DNA of 64,000 nt, from the NCBI RefSeq assembly GCF_020783315.1, contig NZ_CP086063.1, positions 2,530,501 through 2,594,500 on the forward strand. The letters are read 5' to 3'. The translations under genes and the position numbers were made by a program. Below the pieces are notes generated by a model. The model was not told the DNA's origin. It made no database searches and saw only the letters and a program-made list of their open reading frames with translations. This DNA comes from Ferruginibacter lapsinanis (lineage in GTDB: Bacteria; Bacteroidota; Bacteroidia; Chitinophagales; Chitinophagaceae). Shown here in pieces: positions 1-10,300 of this stretch (the stretch's first letter is position 1; each line of letters starts with the position of its first letter).

Positions 1-2
1 TA

Positions 3-2144
3 GCAATGGCGGTAAATGTAATTACGCCAGATCCTGAATTCTTTTTTGTACCAGATGATCCTGCATTGGGACAATACAGAGGGATGTTTGCGAATACAGT
101 AGCAATGCTGGAAAACCGGGATCCCGGGGCAGGATTTGTTGATACGAAAAGTACCAATAAAGTAGTGAACAAAATGTTGGAGGATAATGACCATCATATT
201 GATCAGGAAAAAGTACTGAATGCAAGGTTGCTCGATATGTTAGTTGGAGATTTCGACAGACATGCTGATCAGTGGAAATGGGGGACTGCTGACACAGGGC
301 AAGGTAAATTATATTACCCGGTGCCTAAAGACAGAGATCAGGCTTTTTTTAATTCCAACGGTCTATTACTTGGGTACCTATCCAGAAGTCAGATGCCTTT
401 TCTGCAAGGCTTTAAAAAGAAAATCAAAGACATTAATGGCTTTAATTATGTAGCCAGGGATTTTGATCGTTTTTTTATGAATAATCTTGATAAGAACGCA
501 TGGGAAAAGATCATTGTAAATTTTCAACATGAACTTACCGATCAGGTTATCGATAATGCGGTGGCTAAATTCCCTACCTCTGTTGCATTGCTCAATGCAG
601 CGAGTATTGCAGAGAAGCTTAAAAGCAGACGAGATGACTTGTTAAAAAGTGCGCTTAAATATTATACATTTATATCAAAGCAAGTGTCCGTAACCGGTAG
701 TAATAAATCAGAATACTTTCATATAAAAAAATCTCCCGATGGTCTGCAACTTACAGTTTATAAAAAATTAACTGATTTGGATTCTGCTTCTGTAATGTAC
801 AATAGGGTTTTTGAAGATAATGTTACAAAAGAACTACGGTTGTATGGGTTGAATGATAATGATAAGTTTGAAATAGATGAAGATGTTTCGTCAAAAATAA
901 AAGTGCGAATAATTGGGGGCAGAGGGAATGATACTTTTGATCTTAAAGGGAATGTACAAAACCTTGTGTATGATCTTTCTACAGAAAAAAATGCTGCGAT
1001 CAATCTGAGAAGGACAAACAAGGAGTTCTCTTCTGATCCGGCAATAAATGAGTATAAGAGTACAGGCTTTCAGTACCCAAAAACAAGTTTTCCGCAAATA
1101 GACCTGGGATATAATGACGAAGATAAGATCCTTATTGGTTTTGGTTTTGCCAGGAAAACGTATGGGTTTAGAAAAGTGCCATTTGCTACTGATCAAAAGT
1201 TTGTAACGCTATTTGCTCCACATGAAGGAGCTTATCAAATAAGGTATGATGGTGTATTCAATAAAGTGATTTCGAAAGAAGATATTGTTATTCATTCTCA
1301 ATTGGTAAATCCTACATTAAGTAACTTTTTCGGCTTCGGAAATCAATCTGTGTTTGATAAGAGTAAGCCATTGGAATATTACAGAGTTCGATATAAATAT
1401 TTTGAAACGGATCTTCTTATCAGGAGGCGATATAATGATATTTTTCAATTTTCAATTGGCCCGAGCTATTATCAATATTGGAGCAAATACGAGGACAATG
1501 AAAAACGAATTTTGGCTGATCCTGCTATTATTGGCAGCGACTCTGTAAGTATTTATGGGGTAAAACAATTTTTGGGAGGAAAAGTAAAGCTTGATATTAG
1601 TTATCTCAATAGCGAAATTTTTCCTACACGTGGCATTACCTGGTTTACGGAATTCTCTTCCTTACGAGGACTAAATAAAAATGCTCATGCCCTTACTAAA
1701 ATAACTTCCGATATGACGATTTATGCCAGTATTAAAGATCCGGGAAGAGTAGGAGCTGTTTTACGTTTTGGTGGCGGCCACATATTCAGTAAACAATATG
1801 AATATTTTCAGGCGTTAAATATGGGAGCAAATAATTTTTTAAGAGGATATAGAAAAGGAAGGTTCTCTGGGTCGTCGATTGCTTATGCAAGTACAGAACT
1901 AAGATTGAAATTATTTAAATCACAATCCTATCTGCTTCCGGGTGATGTAGGAATGATGGGCTTCTATGATCTGGGAAAAGTTTGGCAAAAGGGAGAAACA
2001 TCTAAAAAATGGCATGCAGCTTATGGAACTGGGTTGTATTATATTCCTTATAGTTTAATAATGGTGTCGCTGACTTTAGGATTTTCGCCGGAGGATAAGT
2101 TGTTTAATTTTTCTCTTGGTACAAAATTTAAATTGATCTTTTAA
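3..2144 (+). CDS. BamA/TamA-like outer-membrane protein, 5' truncated
   Basis: The reading frame is open to the left edge, so this is the C-terminal ~713 residues of a larger protein and the first ATG at position 6 is probably internal. The N-terminal part holds a kinase-like stretch (NARLLDMLVGDFDRHADQW, near residues 73-91). The C-terminal ~330 residues are rich in alternating aromatic strands and include LRGYRKGRFSG and a terminal strand ending in phenylalanine (FKLIF), as expected for a BamA/TamA (surface antigen) beta-barrel inserted in the outer membrane. Large Bacteroidota proteins of this type often carry an N-terminal metallophosphatase domain; that part would lie outside the window (inference). 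It ends 8 bases before the HD/PycTM gene, so it may be the first gene of that operon. Confidence 0.7.
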   Translation, partial: AMAVNVITPDPEFFFVPDDPALGQYRGMFANTVAMLENRDPGAGFVDTKSTNKVVNKMLEDNDHHIDQEKVLNARLLDMLVGDFDRHADQWKWGTADTGQGKLYYPVPKDRDQAFFNSNGLLLGYLSRSQMPFLQGFKKKIKDINGFNYVARDFDRFFMNNLDKNAWEKIIVNFQHELTDQVIDNAVAKFPTSVALLNAASIAEKLKSRRDDLLKSALKYYTFISKQVSVTGSNKSEYFHIKKSPDGLQLTVYKKLTDLDSASVMYNRVFEDNVTKELRLYGLNDNDKFEIDEDVSSKIKVRIIGGRGNDTFDLKGNVQNLVYDLSTEKNAAINLRRTNKEFSSDPAINEYKSTGFQYPKTSFPQIDLGYNDEDKILIGFGFARKTYGFRKVPFATDQKFVTLFAPHEGAYQIRYDGVFNKVISKEDIVIHSQLVNPTLSNFFGFGNQSVFDKSKPLEYYRVRYKYFETDLLIRRRYNDIFQFSIGPSYYQYWSKYEDNEKRILADPAIIGSDSVSIYGVKQFLGGKVKLDISYLNSEIFPTRGITWFTEFSSLRGLNKNAHALTKITSDMTIYASIKDPGRVGAVLRFGGGHIFSKQYEYFQALNMGANNFLRGYRKGRFSGSSIAYASTELRLKLFKSQSYLLPGDVGMMGFYDLGKVWQKGETSKKWHAAYGTGLYYIPYSLIMVSLTLGFSPEDKLFNFSLGTKFKLIF

Positions 2145-2152
2145 AACAGTAT

Positions 2153-3376
2153 ATGCATTCAAATAATTTTTACAAAAAGACAGAAGATCATGTTGTAAAT
2201 CTGTTTAATGAGAATCACAAACCTGGATTGGTTTTTCACAATTTGGAACACACCAGGACAGTGGTTGAGAGGGTTAAAGAAATAGCAGGTCATTATTATA
2301 TAAGTGAAAATGATATGCTTGCTGTTTATGTAGCAGCATGGTTTCATGATACTGGATATTTATTTACTGAAGCAGAACATCATGAAGAAAAAGGAGTGGA
2401 GTTGATGAAAGATTTCATGAAAGAATTTTCACAGGATCAAAAATTAATTCATACGATAGAAGGTTGTATCATGGCTACTCGTTCGCATAGTAATCACGAA
2501 GGGTTATTGCAGGAGATAATTGGAGATGCAGATACCTATCATTTCGGAACAAAAGAGTTTAAAGTTACCAATAAAATGGTTTTTGACGAGTATAATCATC
2601 AAGGAACAGTGGTAACAGAAAATGAATGGATAGTTAAAACATTGGGATTACTGGGAGAACACCGGTTTTATACGAAATACTGTAAAGATCTCCTGAATTC
2701 CGGAAAACGAAAAAATATGAAAAAGTTAAATAAAAAATTAAAAGACACCAATGAAGTAGATGAAGCTTTGAGCCTAACTGTTATGGAAGAAGATAAGACA
2801 GGTATGATGTCAAAAGGTATTCAGACTATGCTACGTATGACTTCAGGAAATCATCTTCGTTTGAGTGATATGGCTGATAGTAAGGCAAATATTCTTATTT
2901 CGGTAAATGCGATAATTATATCAGTTATTTTAAGTGTGTTGTTACGGAAATTAGAGGAGGTTCCTTATTTAGTCATACCTACAGTTATTTTTCTGCTTGT
3001 GGCGGTAACAACTATTGTTATTTCTATTATTGCTACTCGACCAAAAGTGAGCGGAGGTGTCTTCACAAGACAAGACATATTGGATAAGAAAACCAATCTG
3101 TTGTTTTTTGGGAATTTTTATAAGACATCTTACGAAGAGTATGATGTAGCGATGAGGGAGATGATGAAGGATACAGATTATCTGTATGGATCATTAATAA
3201 AAGACATATATACATTGGGGACAGTTTTGGGCAGAAAGTATAAACAGATCCGGCTTGCGTATAATATTTTCATGGTGGGGATAATTGTTTCAGTTTTAGC
3301 ATTTGGAATAGCCTATTTCTTTTTTCATTCAACGGGTTCTGCCGCAATCACTACAGCCACGGGTTCTCCTTTTTAA
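2153..3376 (+). CDS. HD phosphohydrolase fused to Pycsar-effector-type (PycTM, DUF5706-like) membrane domain
   Basis: Residues 1-190 form an HD-type phosphohydrolase: H33, the H65-D66 pair in AAWFHDTGY, the ATRSH helix and a later GDADTYHFG segment provide the usual metal ligands, so phosphodiester or phosphomonoester hydrolysis of a nucleotide is plausible. After a charged linker (about 190-225), residues 225-395 match the membrane domain of Pycsar effectors: GNHLRLSDMADSKANILIS followed by two helices near 246-265 and 275-296, a cytosolic segment, and a last helix near 369-389. In Pycsar phage defence that domain responds to cCMP or cUMP by damaging the membrane (family knowledge). Here it is fused to an HD domain and lies two genes upstream of a class III cyclase, with ppk1 9 bases downstream. 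HD plus PycTM is clear; the signal handled and the role are not known. Confidence 0.8.
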   Translation: MHSNNFYKKTEDHVVNLFNENHKPGLVFHNLEHTRTVVERVKEIAGHYYISENDMLAVYVAAWFHDTGYLFTEAEHHEEKGVELMKDFMKEFSQDQKLIHTIEGCIMATRSHSNHEGLLQEIIGDADTYHFGTKEFKVTNKMVFDEYNHQGTVVTENEWIVKTLGLLGEHRFYTKYCKDLLNSGKRKNMKKLNKKLKDTNEVDEALSLTVMEEDKTGMMSKGIQTMLRMTSGNHLRLSDMADSKANILISVNAIIISVILSVLLRKLEEVPYLVIPTVIFLLVAVTTIVISIIATRPKVSGGVFTRQDILDKKTNLLFFGNFYKTSYEEYDVAMREMMKDTDYLYGSLIKDIYTLGTVLGRKYKQIRLAYNIFMVGIIVSVLAFGIAYFFFHSTGSAAITTATGSPF

Positions 3377-3385
3377 TATATTTAT

Positions 3386-5434
3386 ATGCTACACAATAGG
3401 GATCTGAGTTGGTTAGGATTTAACTACAGCGTGTTAAAAGAGGCTGGGGATAAGTCTGTGCCGCTGTATGAAAGAATAAAATATCTTTCTATATTCTCCA
3501 GTAATCTGGACGAGTTTTTTAGGGTAAGATACCCGTCTATCGTTGCATTGTCAAGACTAAAAGAAAAGATAAAGAAAAAAGCCGGTATTGAAGTGTCTGA
3601 TAATATTTCAGAAAAAATACAACATGAGATAAATGGGCAACTCAAGTATTTTGGTGCAGTTCTTACAAAAGAGATCATTCCTGAATTAAAAAATAATGGG
3701 ATAGTTTTTTATTATAATTCTTTAATAAGATCTGAGCATGTGACTGAAATGAAAGAAATATTTCTATCCAATATCCTGTCATTTATCCAGCCGGTATTGT
3801 TGGAAGGTAATGGGACTGATACATTTTTGCCCGAGAATAATCAGCTTTATTTCATCGTTATATTAAAAGAACTTAAGGAGGATGCACTCAAACATGCGAT
3901 CGTGAATATTCCTTCTGATAAATTAAAAAGATTTTTTTTATTAACAAAAATAGATGACGAAGCGTATACAGTTTTTATAGACGATATCGTAAGAGCAAAT
4001 CTTTTTATTGTTTTCCCTAAACACAAAATTCAAAGTGTATATAGCATTAAGTTTAACAGAGATGCAGAATTAGACCTGCAGGAAGAATATAGTGGTAATC
4101 TTCTTAACAAAATTGAAAAGCAATTAAAAAAAAGAGAAGTAGGATTGCCTTCACGGTTTCTATATGAAAATACAATGCCTCGTAATTTGCAATTGTTTTT
4201 AGCAGCGGCATTCTCTGTAAAGTATGAAGATATGTTCGAAGGAGGAAGGTATCATCATCTAAGCGATCTTTCTTCTTTTCCTTCGTATGATAAAAAATTA
4301 CATTTTGAAGCATTCACTCCGCTTTCACCATCTGATGTTACTGACACTGCGGATATATTCCGTGTACTTCATAGTAAAGATATACTGCTTCATTTGCCAT
4401 ATCAGTCATACAATTCTGTATTATCTTTTTTTAATCAGGCTGCGGTTGATGCAGATGTTACTGATATCTATGTCACACTATACAGATTAGCGTCAGCGTC
4501 TCATATAGTCAATGCCTTGATCAGCGCTGCAAAGAATGGTAAGAATGTGGTTGTTTTTATTGAATTGAAAGCCAGGTTTGATGAGGCCAATAATATTAAA
4601 TGGAGTAGAGTTATGAAAGAAGCAGGTGTAAGGTTAGTGTATAGTATGCCACAAATAAAAGTGCATTCAAAAACAGCACTTATAAAAAAAATGGTTGGGG
4701 GTAGAGAAGTGTGTTATGCTATTGTTAGTACAGGGAATTTTAATGAAGTAACGGCGAAGTTCTATACCGATCATGTATTGATGACAGCAGATAAGATCAT
4801 TATTAATGAGATCAAATTGCTATTTGTTTTTTTGGAAAAAGGATACAAAGCGATTGGAGATATCAAAATAAAATTTAGAGAGTTGCTGGTATCGCAGTTT
4901 AATATGGTAGAAGACTTGAGTAAATATATTGGCAGAGAGATTAAAAAAGCAAAAAGGGGGGAGCCGGCGAGAATAAGAATAAAAGTAAATAATCTGGAAG
5001 AACCGCATGTGATTAGTTTATTATATAAAGCAAGTGAGTTTGGCGTTAAGATTGAGCTTATAGTAAGAAGTGTTTGTTGTATAGTTCCCGGGGTAGATAA
5101 TTTAAGTACAAATATAAAAGTGCGTCGAATCGTTGATCGTTTTCTGGAGCATAGTCGTCTATTTATTTTTGGTACAGATGAAGAAGCAACGGTCTTTATG
5201 GGGTCGGCAGATCTGATGATAAGAAATCTGCATCACAGGATTGAAGTGTGTGTGCCAGTAAAAGATAGTAGTTGCAAAAAAGAGTTATTGGATTATTTTG
5301 ACATGCAGTGGTCAGATAACTCTAAGTCGGTAGAGCTTTTGTCGGACTATACGTCTATACCAATTATTGACATTAGTCATAATAAAATAAATGCACAGAA
5401 AGGAATCTACGAATATCTGAAAATCAAAGCATGA
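3386..5434 (+). CDS. ppk1: polyphosphate kinase 1
   Basis: Reversibly polymerises the gamma-phosphate of ATP into inorganic polyphosphate at the membrane. The protein of 682 residues has the normal length and domain order: N-terminal NRDLSWLGFN and SNLDEFFRVR, then two phospholipase-D-like catalytic domains. LYRLASASHIVNAL, ELKARFDEANNI and KVHSK (catalytic H427) belong to the first, with STGNFNEVTAKFYTDH after it; the second has RFLEHSRLF with the second conserved histidine at H589, then GSADLMIRNLHHRIEV. All key motifs are intact. It starts 9 bases after the HD/PycTM gene and its TGA overlaps the ATG of the cyclase gene (ATGA at 5431-5434), so the proteins are translationally coupled. The context links polyphosphate to a nucleotide-signalling cassette. 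Confidence 0.95.
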   Translation: MLHNRDLSWLGFNYSVLKEAGDKSVPLYERIKYLSIFSSNLDEFFRVRYPSIVALSRLKEKIKKKAGIEVSDNISEKIQHEINGQLKYFGAVLTKEIIPELKNNGIVFYYNSLIRSEHVTEMKEIFLSNILSFIQPVLLEGNGTDTFLPENNQLYFIVILKELKEDALKHAIVNIPSDKLKRFFLLTKIDDEAYTVFIDDIVRANLFIVFPKHKIQSVYSIKFNRDAELDLQEEYSGNLLNKIEKQLKKREVGLPSRFLYENTMPRNLQLFLAAAFSVKYEDMFEGGRYHHLSDLSSFPSYDKKLHFEAFTPLSPSDVTDTADIFRVLHSKDILLHLPYQSYNSVLSFFNQAAVDADVTDIYVTLYRLASASHIVNALISAAKNGKNVVVFIELKARFDEANNIKWSRVMKEAGVRLVYSMPQIKVHSKTALIKKMVGGREVCYAIVSTGNFNEVTAKFYTDHVLMTADKIIINEIKLLFVFLEKGYKAIGDIKIKFRELLVSQFNMVEDLSKYIGREIKKAKRGEPARIRIKVNNLEEPHVISLLYKASEFGVKIELIVRSVCCIVPGVDNLSTNIKVRRIVDRFLEHSRLFIFGTDEEATVFMGSADLMIRNLHHRIEVCVPVKDSSCKKELLDYFDMQWSDNSKSVELLSDYTSIPIIDISHNKINAQKGIYEYLKIKA

Positions 5435-6507
5435 AATCTTTATCCTCATCATATTCAGTATTCTCGGTCGTAGGTAAATATCGAATGCGTTCAATTTTAT
5501 ACATTGCTGTATTTTGGACGTTGATTGATATTGTTGTAACGATATTAGTTAAAAATGAATATGACACTGATCCATTCAAATCTTTTTTGTTAAGAGAGAT
5601 AGCCGTTTTCATGATGAGCTGCGTAATGGGATATTTGTTTGTATTTACACTAAAAAATGTATTTCGTAAAAAATCACTCGTTGTTAATTTTATTTTTAAG
5701 AGTATCATCTTGTTGGCTGCTGCTTTCGCAATGAATTTTCTTATACACTTTATCGATACTGTTTTTATTATTCGAAAAGATACTGTAGAAGCTATTATCT
5801 CTTTTTTTTATGAAATGCTTCAAACAAGACTTCTTATCCAGCATATACTTTATTGGCTTATTCTTTTTACAATAACTCAATTATATATTGAGATCAATGA
5901 AAAGTATTCTCCAGGGGTGTTTATAGATATTATCATAGGCAAATACATACAGCCAAAAATAGAGAAACGTATTATCATGTTTATCGATCTTAAAGATTCT
6001 ACTCCTATAGCAGAGAAATTGGGACATGTAGAGAATTTTAAATTCATTCGTGATTTTATTTTTCATGTTTCGATGGCATTGATAGAACATGACGGAAGGA
6101 TATATCAGTATGTAGGAGATGAGGTTGTAGTGTCGTGGCTTTTTGAAAAAAAAAATACGGTGAAGTGTATGAATGCGATCATTGAAGCTCGTAAAAATCT
6201 TCAACGGAATGGCGCCCAATTCCGAAGAAGTTATGACATTATTCCTGAATTCAGGGTTGGGATTCATGTAGGCGATGTTACCGTTGGGGAAATAGGGGTT
6301 ATAAAGAGGGATCTGGCAATGAGTGGAGATACGATGAATACGGCTGCAAGGATACGGAGTGCCTGTAATGAACTTAATCAGAAATTCATTATGTCTAAAG
6401 ACTTTGTGGATTCGAGTGATCTTAAAGAGTGGCAGGGGGAGAGTCTTGGAATTATAGATCTTAAAGGGAAGGCGAGTGGTATTGAATTATTTTCTCTAAA
6501 AATTTGA
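5431..6507 (+). CDS. membrane-anchored class III adenylate/guanylate-type cyclase
   Basis: About four hydrophobic helices fill residues 20-165 (for example YIAVFWTLIDIVVTILV and IILLAAAFAMNFLIHF). A class III nucleotide cyclase catalytic domain follows from about residue 178. The metal-binding aspartates are D186 in MFIDLKDST and D230 in YVGDEVVVSW, and the transition-state Asn/Arg are N303 and R307 in MNTAARI. The base-selecting lysine of adenylate cyclases (three residues before the Gly of the GD motif) is Q226 here, while the partner aspartate (D294 in RDLAMSGD) is kept, so the nucleotide substrate cannot be assumed to be ATP. It overlaps ppk1 by four bases and sits 1 base before the PAP2 gene. 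Pycsar cyclases belong to the same superfamily, which makes the nearby PycTM domain notable. Confidence 0.85.
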   Translation: MKSLSSSYSVFSVVGKYRMRSILYIAVFWTLIDIVVTILVKNEYDTDPFKSFLLREIAVFMMSCVMGYLFVFTLKNVFRKKSLVVNFIFKSIILLAAAFAMNFLIHFIDTVFIIRKDTVEAIISFFYEMLQTRLLIQHILYWLILFTITQLYIEINEKYSPGVFIDIIIGKYIQPKIEKRIIMFIDLKDSTPIAEKLGHVENFKFIRDFIFHVSMALIEHDGRIYQYVGDEVVVSWLFEKKNTVKCMNAIIEARKNLQRNGAQFRRSYDIIPEFRVGIHVGDVTVGEIGVIKRDLAMSGDTMNTAARIRSACNELNQKFIMSKDFVDSSDLKEWQGESLGIIDLKGKASGIELFSLKI

Positions 6508-6508
6508 G

Positions 6509-7192
6509 ATGGAGATAAATAGAGATAAGGAACTGCAAAAAACAGCGGCTGTTTTTTCTCTGCAACTTTTTATTACTTCGGTAGCAATATTTATTTCTTT
6601 GTGTTTATTGATCGTTTTGATCAGACAAATATTTTACTATAAAGAAGAGACAATCGATCATCGGGTTTTTGAACTTTTGGCTCCATATAGAACAGGTAGA
6701 AATACCATTATTATGGAGGGGGCTACTCTTTTGGGCTCTCATAAATTCCTTATTCCTGCCTGGTTATTATTGTTTGCTCGGTCTTTTTTCTTTGATAAGA
6801 ATAAATGGATTTTTATAAAAGCATTAGTAATTGCAGTCGGCAGTTTGTGTATAATGTTTGGTCTGAAATATTTCTTTAAACGACCTCGTCCGCTTATTCC
6901 ACTCCTGCATCAGGTACAAGGGTTAAGTTTCCCCAGCGGTCATGCATTTATGGGACTCGTGTTTTTTGGTTTTCTTATTTGTTTGATCAATCATGAAGTC
7001 GCTAATAAAAAATTGAAGTGGGTACTGATTATATTATTGGTTGTGTTGATATTGATCATTGGATTGAGTAGGGTATACCTGGGAGTACATTATGCCAGTG
7101 ATGTAATAGCAGGGTATTGTTTTGGGGTGTTGACGTTTTTGCTTTTACAATGGTTGTTGGCTCGGATAGAAAAGTATAGTAAACTGAGATAA
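6509..7192 (+). CDS. PAP2 family membrane phosphatase
   Basis: An integral membrane phosphatase of the PAP2 (lipid phosphatase / haloperoxidase) superfamily, with about five to six hydrophobic segments. All three signature motifs are present in order: KYFFKRPRP (motif 1, K-x6-RP), SFPSGHA (motif 2, PSGH) and SRVYLGVHYASD (motif 3, SR-x5-H-x3-D). Family members dephosphorylate phosphatidate, phosphatidylglycerophosphate or undecaprenyl diphosphate on the outer face of the inner membrane. The substrate here cannot be read from the sequence. The gene starts one base after the cyclase stop, so it is the last member of the HD/PycTM-ppk1-cyclase unit; a 147-base gap precedes the next gene. Confidence 0.88.
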   Translation: MEINRDKELQKTAAVFSLQLFITSVAIFISLCLLIVLIRQIFYYKEETIDHRVFELLAPYRTGRNTIIMEGATLLGSHKFLIPAWLLLFARSFFFDKNKWIFIKALVIAVGSLCIMFGLKYFFKRPRPLIPLLHQVQGLSFPSGHAFMGLVFFGFLICLINHEVANKKLKWVLIILLVVLILIIGLSRVYLGVHYASDVIAGYCFGVLTFLLLQWLLARIEKYSKLR

Positions 7193-7339
7193 TTAATATT
7201 GTAAATAACATTTTAAAAAATATATTTTCTGTGTTTTTTATTCTTTCTAATCACAAGGATATAAAAATTTTACGGGTGGAAGCATTTTGAAAATGCGGAA
7301 CTGTTTTTGTACTTATAGTTCAAAATAATGTAGCCATAG

Positions 7340-10300
7340 ATGGGATACCAAAGAAAAAAGGAGAAAAAAAATATATTTGAAAAGCTTTCTCAGGCAATTG
7401 CAAAACTTAAGAAAGATTTCAAGCTTCCATTTCTGGGGAATAACTGGAATGATCGGTATGCAAATGAAAGGCCTCCCTTGAGAGAAGAGTTGTTTTCGGA
7501 AGAACAGCTTGAAAACTATGCCAAGGTACTTGCGAAAACTCATACAGCTGTTTATGAGCGCACTTCTGAGAGCTTATTGAAAAGATTATCTGAGAATGAA
7601 AAGGTATTACTTGAAGTACATCAGCTCCTTACAGAATCAGTTAAGGAGAATAAAAGAATCGTGCCTGCGGGAGAATGGTTGTTAGATAATTTCTATCTCA
7701 TAGAAGAACAGATATACACAGCTGAGAAACATTTGCCAAAAGGATACAGTAAGGTTTTGCCCAGGCTTTCAAAAGGGCAATCAGCCAACCTGCCCCGTGT
7801 TTATGATGTGGCTGTGGAAATTATTTCCCATACAGATGGAAGGATCGATTTAAAAAGCTTACTAAGTTTTATAAAGGCTTATCAAACGGAAGTTACTTTA
7901 AAGCTGGGAGAGCTGTGGGCAATTCCTATTATGTTACGTCTGGCATTATTAGAAAATTTGAGACGTCTTGCTATACAGATAGCTATCGATATTCGAAATA
8001 AAGATCTGGCATCTTCCTGGGCAGATAAAATGACAGAGATAGCAGAGGTTGATTCAAAAAATCTGGTTTTGATCATTGCAGATATGGTAAGATCAGATCC
8101 TCCTATTGTTAGTTCTTTCGTTGCCGAACTAACTAAAAGATTGCAGGAAAAAGGGACGTTGTTGATGTTGCCACTGAGTTGGATTGAACAACGATTATCA
8201 GAAAATGCAACCACGAGCAGTGAATTGATTCATCAGGAAAATCAGAAGCAGGCAGCAGATCAGGTCTCGATCAGTAATAGTATTAATAGTCTTCGTTTTT
8301 TAGGTGCTAACGATTGGCGGGAGTTCGTTGAAAATACCAGTGCCATAGAGCAAATATTGCGGCAAGACAATAATGGTGTTTATGGTAATATGGATTTTTA
8401 CACTCGTGATAACTATCGTCATGTAATTGAAAAAATTGCCAGAGGTACTGATATGTCTGAAGAAGCAGTTGCTTTAACCGTAATTCAACTGACGCAGGCA
8501 AATGCACAACATGGTAAAGCAAATGATCGTACAGCACATGTTGGATATTATCTTATTGGGAAAGGCTTACTTCTTCTCGAAAAGATGGTGAAATTCAAAG
8601 GGTCAATAATAGAGTATTTCCGAAAAGCTTTCAACAAACGACCGCTTACTTTTTATGCAGGAACAATCATTCTTTTTTCTTTTATAATAAGTGGGCTTTT
8701 GATAGCTAAGGCTTATGCAGAAGGACTGGGCAATTGGATACTGTTAGCAGTATTAGGGGTTACTTCAGTAATAGCGATCAGTCAACTGGTAATATCATTA
8801 TTGAATCGTTTTATAACGATGTTTGTACCACCTGTTTTATTGCCACGAATGGATTTCTCCAGGGGAATCCCGGAACAATATCGTACACTTGTTGTAATCC
8901 CCGTTATATTAAATCATATATCTGAAATTGAAGAATTGATTGAAGGGCTTGAGATACGTTTTCTTGCTAATAGAAATAAAAATTTGCATTTTGGTTTATT
9001 AACAGATTTTAAAGATGCAGCATCTGAGGTACTGCCGGAAGATGCAGCATTTGTAAAGTTGGCAACAGAGAGGATCATTGAATTAAATAAAAAATACGGT
9101 AGTAATAATAATGATCTGTTTTTCCTTTTCCATAGACCACGCCGATGGAATGCAAGCGAGAAAGTATGGATGGGGTATGAGCGAAAACGAGGTAAGCTGG
9201 CAGAGCTTAATTCTTTATTACGTGGTAAATGTCACGATAGATTTTCTGTCGTAGTTGGTGACGAAACAATATTTCCTTATGTCAAATACGTGATCACACT
9301 TGATGCAGACACTCAATTACCCAGAGATGCCGCATGGAAAATGATTGGTACGATTGCTCATCCATTTAATCAGGCGGTATTTTCTGAAGATTCGCAAACT
9401 GTTATTGAAGGGTATGCTATTCTTCAGCCTAAAGTTTCTGATAGTTTACATGCGATCAATAGCTCAATATACGCAAGGTTATATCAGAATGAAACAGGAT
9501 TAGATCCTTATACTAAAGCTGTGTCAGATATTTATCAGGATCTTTTTGGTGAGGGGTCATTCATTGGTAAGGGGATTTATGACGTGGATATATTTGAAAA
9601 GATTTTAGGCACGAGGTTTCCCGAAAATCGTATACTAAGCCATGATCTTTTAGAAGGTTGTCATGTTCGTTCGGGATTGATCAGTGATGTACAACTTTAT
9701 GAAGAGTATCCTTCCCGGTATCTTGTTGATATGAAACGCCGACATCGCTGGATAAGAGGCGATTGGCAAATAGCAAGTTGGTTTCATGCTTATGTACCCA
9801 CTGCAAAAAAATATTTTTATCAAAAAAATCCGCTTTCGTTATTATCACGCTGGAAAATATTTGACAACATACGTCGTAGTTTAGTCCCTCTATCATTATT
9901 ACTATTGTTGTTTTTTGGCTGGCTTATATCTGCTGATCCTTTCTTCTGGACTTTGTCTGTTGTGAGTATCATGGTATTACCATCGCTGGTCAGTTTGTGT
10001 AGTGAACTGATCAAAAAACCGGGAGATGTCCTTTTTTGGCCACATATCTTATTTTCATTTAAATCAGCCGGGAATCATTTTTTTCAGCATGTATTCGAAT
10101 TTATTTGTTTGCCTTTTGAAGTATATTTTAATCTAGATGCGATCATCCGAACCAACTGGCGTATGTCTGTTACACAAAAGAAAATGCTTGAATGGAATCC
10201 TTCCGGTAACGCACTGAGAAATAATAATCAAAATATTCCTGAGACATATAAGATAATGTGGTTCCCTGTTTTCTTATCAATCGTGCTATTTACTTATTTA

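Noticed and set aside
2153..3376. Calling the cluster a proven Pycsar phage-defence system
   Set aside because: Typical Pycsar loci pair a soluble cyclase with the effector. Here the effector is fused to an HD domain, the cyclase is membrane-bound and ppk1 intervenes, so only the domain relationship is claimed.
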